Source: Spongiibacteraceae bacterium UBA5047
Lineage (GTDB): Bacteria > Pseudomonadota > Gammaproteobacteria > Pseudomonadales > Spongiibacteraceae
Assembly: GCA_002415025.1 (NCBI GenBank)
Contig: DIBR01000039.1
Location: forward strand, 26,409 to 51,766
Length of the DNA: 25,358 nucleotides
Reading direction: 5' to 3'
The notes under the pieces: model-generated
Databases searched by the model: none
What the model saw: only the letters and a program-made list of their open reading frames with translations
What the model was told of the DNA's origin: nothing
In this document: positions 22,241 to 25,358 of the stretch, in pieces
How positions within the stretch are numbered: position 1 is the stretch's first letter
Layout: every line of letters starts with the position of its first letter
Translations under genes and position numbers: made by a program

Positions 22241-22921
22241 ATGACTACCCTGGTCTCAATTATTATTCCGGTGCTGAATGAGGCTGCCCTGCTTGGCGGG
22301 CAATCAATGTACCTTACGCAATTGCGTACCTCCTCAGAGCTGCGCATTGTTGACGGAGGCAGTCTTGATGCCAGTGCAGCACTGGCAAAATCTATTACGC
22401 CACATGTTATTTGTACTGGGCCAGGTCGCGCGTTGCAAATGAATGCCGGCGCGGAGGGTTCAAAGGCCGACTATCTGCTTTTCTTGCATGCCGATACCGT
22501 ACTCCCGGAAAACTTCGCCTCCTTCGTCGTTGCGTTAAATACTGTGCGCCCGGACTGGGGCTTTTTCCCCGTGCGGCTGGTGCCGGAAAGCGTTGCGCTC
22601 TCTGTGGTGGCGCGCTTTATGAACTGGCGTAGCAAGCTTACGGGGGTGGCAACGGGTGATCAGGCAATATTCGTGCGGCGAGAATTATTTGAGGCGATGA
22701 AGGGTTATGCAGAAATACCCTTGATGGAAGATGTTGAGCTCAGCAAGCGTCTGCGTAAGAGCGGGCGACCCTTTATCTGGCGCAGTTCAGTGCGTACCTC
22801 TAGCCGTCGCTGGCGGCAGCGTGGTGTCTTTCGTACCGTTTTACTTATGTGGGAGCTGCGTTTGCTGTACTTTTTCGGTGTGTCGCCGCAGCGCTTGCAC
22901 CGACGATACTACGGAAAATAG
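22241..22921 (+). CDS. family 2 glycosyltransferase, TIGR04283 (arsenosugar-type)
   Basis: 226 residues of GT-A fold. The N-terminus LVSIIIPVLNEAALLGG binds the nucleotide sugar. Next come IVDGGSLDASA, GRALQMNAGA, the FLHADTVLP strand with its acidic metal motif, and TGVATGDQAIFVRRELF. The last ~20 residues, with LYFFGVSPQRL, may associate with the membrane. The pattern fits TIGR04283, named for arsenosugar biosynthesis but widespread in bacteria without arsenic genes; no arsM-like gene is present here. AGGAG sits 5-6 nt before the ATG at 22241. The TIGR04282 gene follows after 14 bp, the usual partnership. Confidence 0.87.
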   Translation: MTTLVSIIIPVLNEAALLGGQSMYLTQLRTSSELRIVDGGSLDASAALAKSITPHVICTGPGRALQMNAGAEGSKADYLLFLHADTVLPENFASFVVALNTVRPDWGFFPVRLVPESVALSVVARFMNWRSKLTGVATGDQAIFVRRELFEAMKGYAEIPLMEDVELSKRLRKSGRPFIWRSSVRTSSRRWRQRGVFRTVLLMWELRLLYFFGVSPQRLHRRYYGK

Positions 22922-22935
22922 CAGCTTGGGGGCAG

Positions 22936-23598
22936 ATGGTGGTGAGTGTGAAGCATAGATCCGGGCGGGATACCCGCACCAAGGTTTGCCTGTTTGCAAA
23001 GGCCCCCGAGGCAGGGCGGGTGAAAACGCGAATGTCGTCAAGCTTGTCCGAGCAGGAATGTCTGCAACTGCATCTGGACCTGCTCGCGTGTGTTGTCGCC
23101 AATGTCGCGGCGCTACCGGCACAGGACTATGTGGTTGAGCTGCATATCACGGGGGAGCACAGTGTTTTTGATGCGCTTTCAGAGCGCTATGGTTTTTGCC
23201 GGAAGCTGCAGGTAGGCCAGGATCTGGGGCAGAGAATGAGTCATGCCGTTAGTGACTCGTTAAGGGAATATGAAGCGGTTTTGCTGGTGGGGGCAGACTG
23301 TCCGTTTGTTGATGGCGATGTGATTGCAGCGGTACTTCAGGCTGGGCAGCACAATCGAGCTGTTATGGTGCCGGCAGCGGATGGCGGTTACGTTGCATTG
23401 CTGCTACGGGATCACGACATCAGCCTGTTTTCAGATATTGCCTGGGGAAGAGAGTCAGTGGCGCGCACCACGATCAGCCGCTTGCAGGCTTTGCACTGGG
23501 ATTTTTCCGTGCTACCGGGCTGCCCGGACATCGACAGGCCGGAAGATCTCAATTGTCTCGTGGAAATCCCGGCACTGGCGCATTGGGCGAAGCGGTGA
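22936..23598 (+). CDS. TIGR04282 family protein (DUF2064, GT-A-like nucleotidyl/glycosyl transferase)
   Basis: 220 residues. The DUF2064 signatures are CLFAKAPEAGRVKTRM near the N-terminus, LVGADCPFVDGDVI in the centre, VPAADGGYVALLL and the C-terminal CPDIDRPEDL. The fold resembles MobA-like nucleotidyltransferases, and the family is annotated as an arsenosugar biosynthesis glycosyltransferase because of its pairing with TIGR04283. ATG 22936 is chosen with a GGGGG site just upstream; the frame also runs upstream into the preceding gene from 22849, but those residues are not conserved in type. It is the second gene of a two-gene unit and converges with the lysozyme-like gene, 11 bp apart. The sugar and acceptor are unknown. 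Confidence 0.87.
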   Translation: MVVSVKHRSGRDTRTKVCLFAKAPEAGRVKTRMSSSLSEQECLQLHLDLLACVVANVAALPAQDYVVELHITGEHSVFDALSERYGFCRKLQVGQDLGQRMSHAVSDSLREYEAVLLVGADCPFVDGDVIAAVLQAGQHNRAVMVPAADGGYVALLLRDHDISLFSDIAWGRESVARTTISRLQALHWDFSVLPGCPDIDRPEDLNCLVEIPALAHWAKR

Positions 23599-23609
23599 CG
23601 GGCTATCGC

Positions 23610-24098
23610 TCAGGCAGCGGCAAGGCTGCGTCGGTAGTTGGTTAACCAGCCATTAAAACGGCGTTCACTTTTGTCGCTACTCCGGTTCTTACCGAAGCAT
23701 TTCAGCCACAATTGTCCGAGCTGGTGAACCTCGCTGTGCTTGGGCAGAACAATTTCCTCGCGCTGATAAATCAACCAGGCAATAGCTGTAGCGTAGCTCA
23801 GGTTCCAACTGAGTTCTTTGTCGGGGTCTTGCAAAAAGCGATGCTGGCTGGCCAGCCCGCGCACTTTGCTGGCGAGATCGGGCTTGAAAGCGAGATACTG
23901 GTCCCAGATTTGACGGTGTTGGTCTGGAGTAATCTGGTAGATACCGAGGCCGTCGTCACCCTGGCACAGGGGGTTGAGTTTCGACTCCAGGGCTGCGGTG
24001 CCCAGCAACAGTTCTTCTGCGACGCTGGAAGTTATCCCAAGATACTTCAGCGTTGGGCCGATGATTTGTTCTCTAAGCTCCGATACATTCATCTTCAT
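23610..24098 (-). CDS. small lysozyme/transglycosylase-like protein of phage type
   Basis: 162 residues with no signal peptide. The segment LLLGTAALESKLNPL carries a Glu-Ser pair (E38, S39) and is followed by GDDGLGIYQITPDQH, the arrangement of SLT/goose-type lysozyme folds (catalytic Glu, then GLxQ-like). The helical remainder, with LSYATAIAWLIYQRE, resembles small uncharacterised proteins carried by tailed phages and prophages. Without a signal peptide or holin it could not reach peptidoglycan alone. It may be a phage remnant, a structural lysozyme-like protein, or a domesticated gene. The start is ATG 24098, or ATG 24092 two codons later. It is an orphan next to an AT-rich gap, with no phage neighbours in the window. 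The assignment is by motif pattern only. Confidence 0.65.
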   Translation of the reverse strand: MKMNVSELREQIIGPTLKYLGITSSVAEELLLGTAALESKLNPLCQGDDGLGIYQITPDQHRQIWDQYLAFKPDLASKVRGLASQHRFLQDPDKELSWNLSYATAIAWLIYQREEIVLPKHSEVHQLGQLWLKCFGKNRSSDKSERRFNGWLTNYRRSLAAA

Positions 24099-24401
24099 CG
24101 CTCAGTTTGCCTATGTCAGAGGGCGAGGGCGCCACACATCTCTCTTGTTATTTTCGACATCACTTGGTGCGATTCGTCGTCAGCAAAGATTGTGAATAGT
24201 GGTCGCCTATGTTCATATATGTAATGCAAGATTTGGTTCTTGTCAAAAAAATATCTATATTTTTTATGATATTAGAGAGGTAAGTTGAGAGTAAATATGG
24301 GTATGTACGCTAAGTATTAGCCCGTATTTGTGGCAGCTTGCCCAGTTGTAGGATTCTAACCAATTGTTTTCTAACGAAAAGAATTATTCTTGGGTGTCGA
24401 G
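24099..24401. other. AT-rich intergenic region between divergent genes
   Basis: 303 bp without a credible gene. The 40 bases at 24241-24280 contain only about 8 G/C, far below the flanking genes. The best promoter-like pair on the plus strand is TTGTCA (24240-24245) with TATGAT (24265-24270), but the spacing of 19 is suboptimal. No tRNA, attachment-site repeat or terminator hairpin was recognised. Confidence 0.6.
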
Positions 24402-25358
24402 ATGACGGAAGCAGGAATTGTCCTGCCCTGGTGGTTGATCAGCTTGGTCGCCGGGGTGCTGATGACCCTCTTTGTGTGGCAGCGTCAGCAAATACGACTC
24501 GCCTGCTGGCGGGCATTGGGTGCGAGCAGTGCCCGTCTGGAGAGCTGGCGTGAGCGCTGTGTGCGCCAGGAAACTGCCTGGCAGCATCGAACGGATAAGG
24601 CCTTCTCCGTATTTACGGGGCATCTCGCTGCTGCCCGCTACCGCCTGGCAATGGTGGATTATATGCAGTTGCTCACCAGACGCTGGCAGACCGTTGAATC
24701 GTTGTGTAAGGAATCCGCTACGCTTATCGAGCGTGCGTATCAGGAGCTGGACGCCGCTCATATGGAAAAGCCGGAGGCGCCGGAATGGGTGGTTGCGGCT
24801 GATGCCATTGGTGGATTGCCCGGCGGCAACAGCCAGCCGGCTACCGCAAAAATTCTGCAAGCGATGCTCGACGCGGCAGAATCGCAGCATGCCGAAGCGA
24901 TGCGTGAATTTCGCTGGGCCGCCGCCCTGCGCGGCAGAGCTTTGCTGGCAAGTGTGCGCTATTGGCGGCAACTCAAAACCAGACTGTCGGTCATCGAAGG
25001 ATTTGGACGTGACCTGATTGCGGGAGAGCGAAGTCTTGCGGAAGCGTCTGCCCGGGTTGCCGCGCTGGAAAATGAGGAAAGCTCTCGCCGCATCATAAGC
25101 GGTTTGTTTAATGGTGTTACGACAAGCGTATTGCTTGGGCTGGGTGTCTGGTTCAGCCTGTTTTTACTGGCCGAGCAGCAACGGTTGGCTGGAAGTCTTG
25201 TGGCCGGTGAGGTCTTGGCGCCAAGTTGGTCAGCCATATGGCCCAGCCTGTATTTGGTTGCTCTACTGCTGTTGGGTGCAACCGCAGCCTCAGCGGCCAG
25301 AGTCACTGATATTTTCGCGCGAGTTGCCGAGTTGGGTTTTCGCTGGCGAGTACGGCTC
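24402..25358 (+). CDS. unknown membrane protein with coiled-coil centre (3' end outside window)
   Basis: The frame is open from ATG 24402 to the last base, 319 codons with no stop, so the gene is truncated by the window edge. A membrane helix lies at residues ~10-26 (PWWLISLVAGVLMTLFVW). Residues ~30-225 are charged, Ala/Glu/Arg-rich and helical, probably coiled coil, with many tryptophans early on. Helices at ~232-254 (TSVLLGLGVWFSLFLL) and ~277-298 (SLYLVALLLLGATAA) follow. I recognise no family. A weak GAG lies just before the ATG, and an AT-rich region precedes it. The layout suggests an inner-membrane protein with a large soluble helical loop, but no function is proposed. Neighbouring frames over the same bases are shorter and lack this membrane pattern. 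Confidence 0.75.
   Translation, partial: MTEAGIVLPWWLISLVAGVLMTLFVWQRQQIRLACWRALGASSARLESWRERCVRQETAWQHRTDKAFSVFTGHLAAARYRLAMVDYMQLLTRRWQTVESLCKESATLIERAYQELDAAHMEKPEAPEWVVAADAIGGLPGGNSQPATAKILQAMLDAAESQHAEAMREFRWAAALRGRALLASVRYWRQLKTRLSVIEGFGRDLIAGERSLAEASARVAALENEESSRRIISGLFNGVTTSVLLGLGVWFSLFLLAEQQRLAGSLVAGEVLAPSWSAIWPSLYLVALLLLGATAASAARVTDIFARVAELGFRWRVRL

Noticed and set aside
24472..25017. 181-codon plus-strand frame inside the right-end region
   Set aside because: It overlaps the longer frame from ATG 24402, which is open to the window end and shows ordered membrane helices; this one has an irregular Arg/Ser/Cys-rich composition typical of a shadow frame.
1..25358. CRISPR array, insertion sequence or prophage
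   Set aside because: No regularly spaced repeats, transposase, integrase or phage structural cluster was seen; the lone lysozyme-like gene is not enough to call a prophage.

Overview
The window is a dense stretch of chromosome from a free-living Gammaproteobacterium. RimO, RsmE, MsbA, TrhO and BolA are of the gammaproteobacterial type, GC is roughly mid-50s percent, and the acyl-CoA dehydrogenase, LLM oxidoreductase and PQQ alcohol dehydrogenase recall marine Cellvibrionales/Pseudomonadales. The placement is inference; there is no rRNA or other decisive marker.

Layout. 1-1511 (+): the end of an acyl-CoA dehydrogenase translationally coupled to an APH-fold phosphotransferase, then a REP-like palindrome. 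1652-4036 (+): an MMPL/RND transporter. 4046-9443 (-): a compact operon of a second MMPL transporter, a periplasmic LolA-like protein, an outer-membrane barrel and a TetR regulator. This is a complete putative trans-envelope route for a hydrophobic cargo, with a 20-bp palindromic operator in the spacer of its promoter. 9586-11742 (-): a quinohemoprotein alcohol dehydrogenase. 11901-13178 (+): bolA and trhO, abutting. 13290-14394 (+): a PagL-like lipid A deacylase and a conserved hypothetical protein. 14419-16474 (-): rimO followed by rsmE.

16570-20189 is the most unusual part. It holds a lipoprotein with a 2-keto-4-pentenoate hydratase (FAH) fold and intact metal ligands, a small CULT-domain protein (the thalidomide/uridine-binding fold of eukaryotic cereblon) with zinc cysteines and aromatic cage intact, and, divergent from it, a gap-free operon of a COG3897-type methyltransferase, an LLM flavin/F420 oxidoreductase and a TetR regulator. 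20192-22124 (-) holds tRNA-Arg(CCT) followed by msbA. 22241-23598 (+) holds a TIGR04283/TIGR04282 glycosyltransferase pair. 23610-24098 (-) is an orphan lysozyme-like protein, followed by a 303-bp AT-rich gap and an unknown membrane protein that runs off the end.

Two themes recur: envelope and lipid functions (two MMPL pumps, LolA-like protein, barrel, PagL-like enzyme, MsbA, glycosyltransferases), and translation or modification enzymes (RimO, RsmE, TrhO, the methyltransferase, tRNA-Arg). The best candidates for poorly described biology are the CULT protein and its neighbours, the lipoprotein hydratase, and the operator-controlled MMPL/LolA-like/barrel operon.
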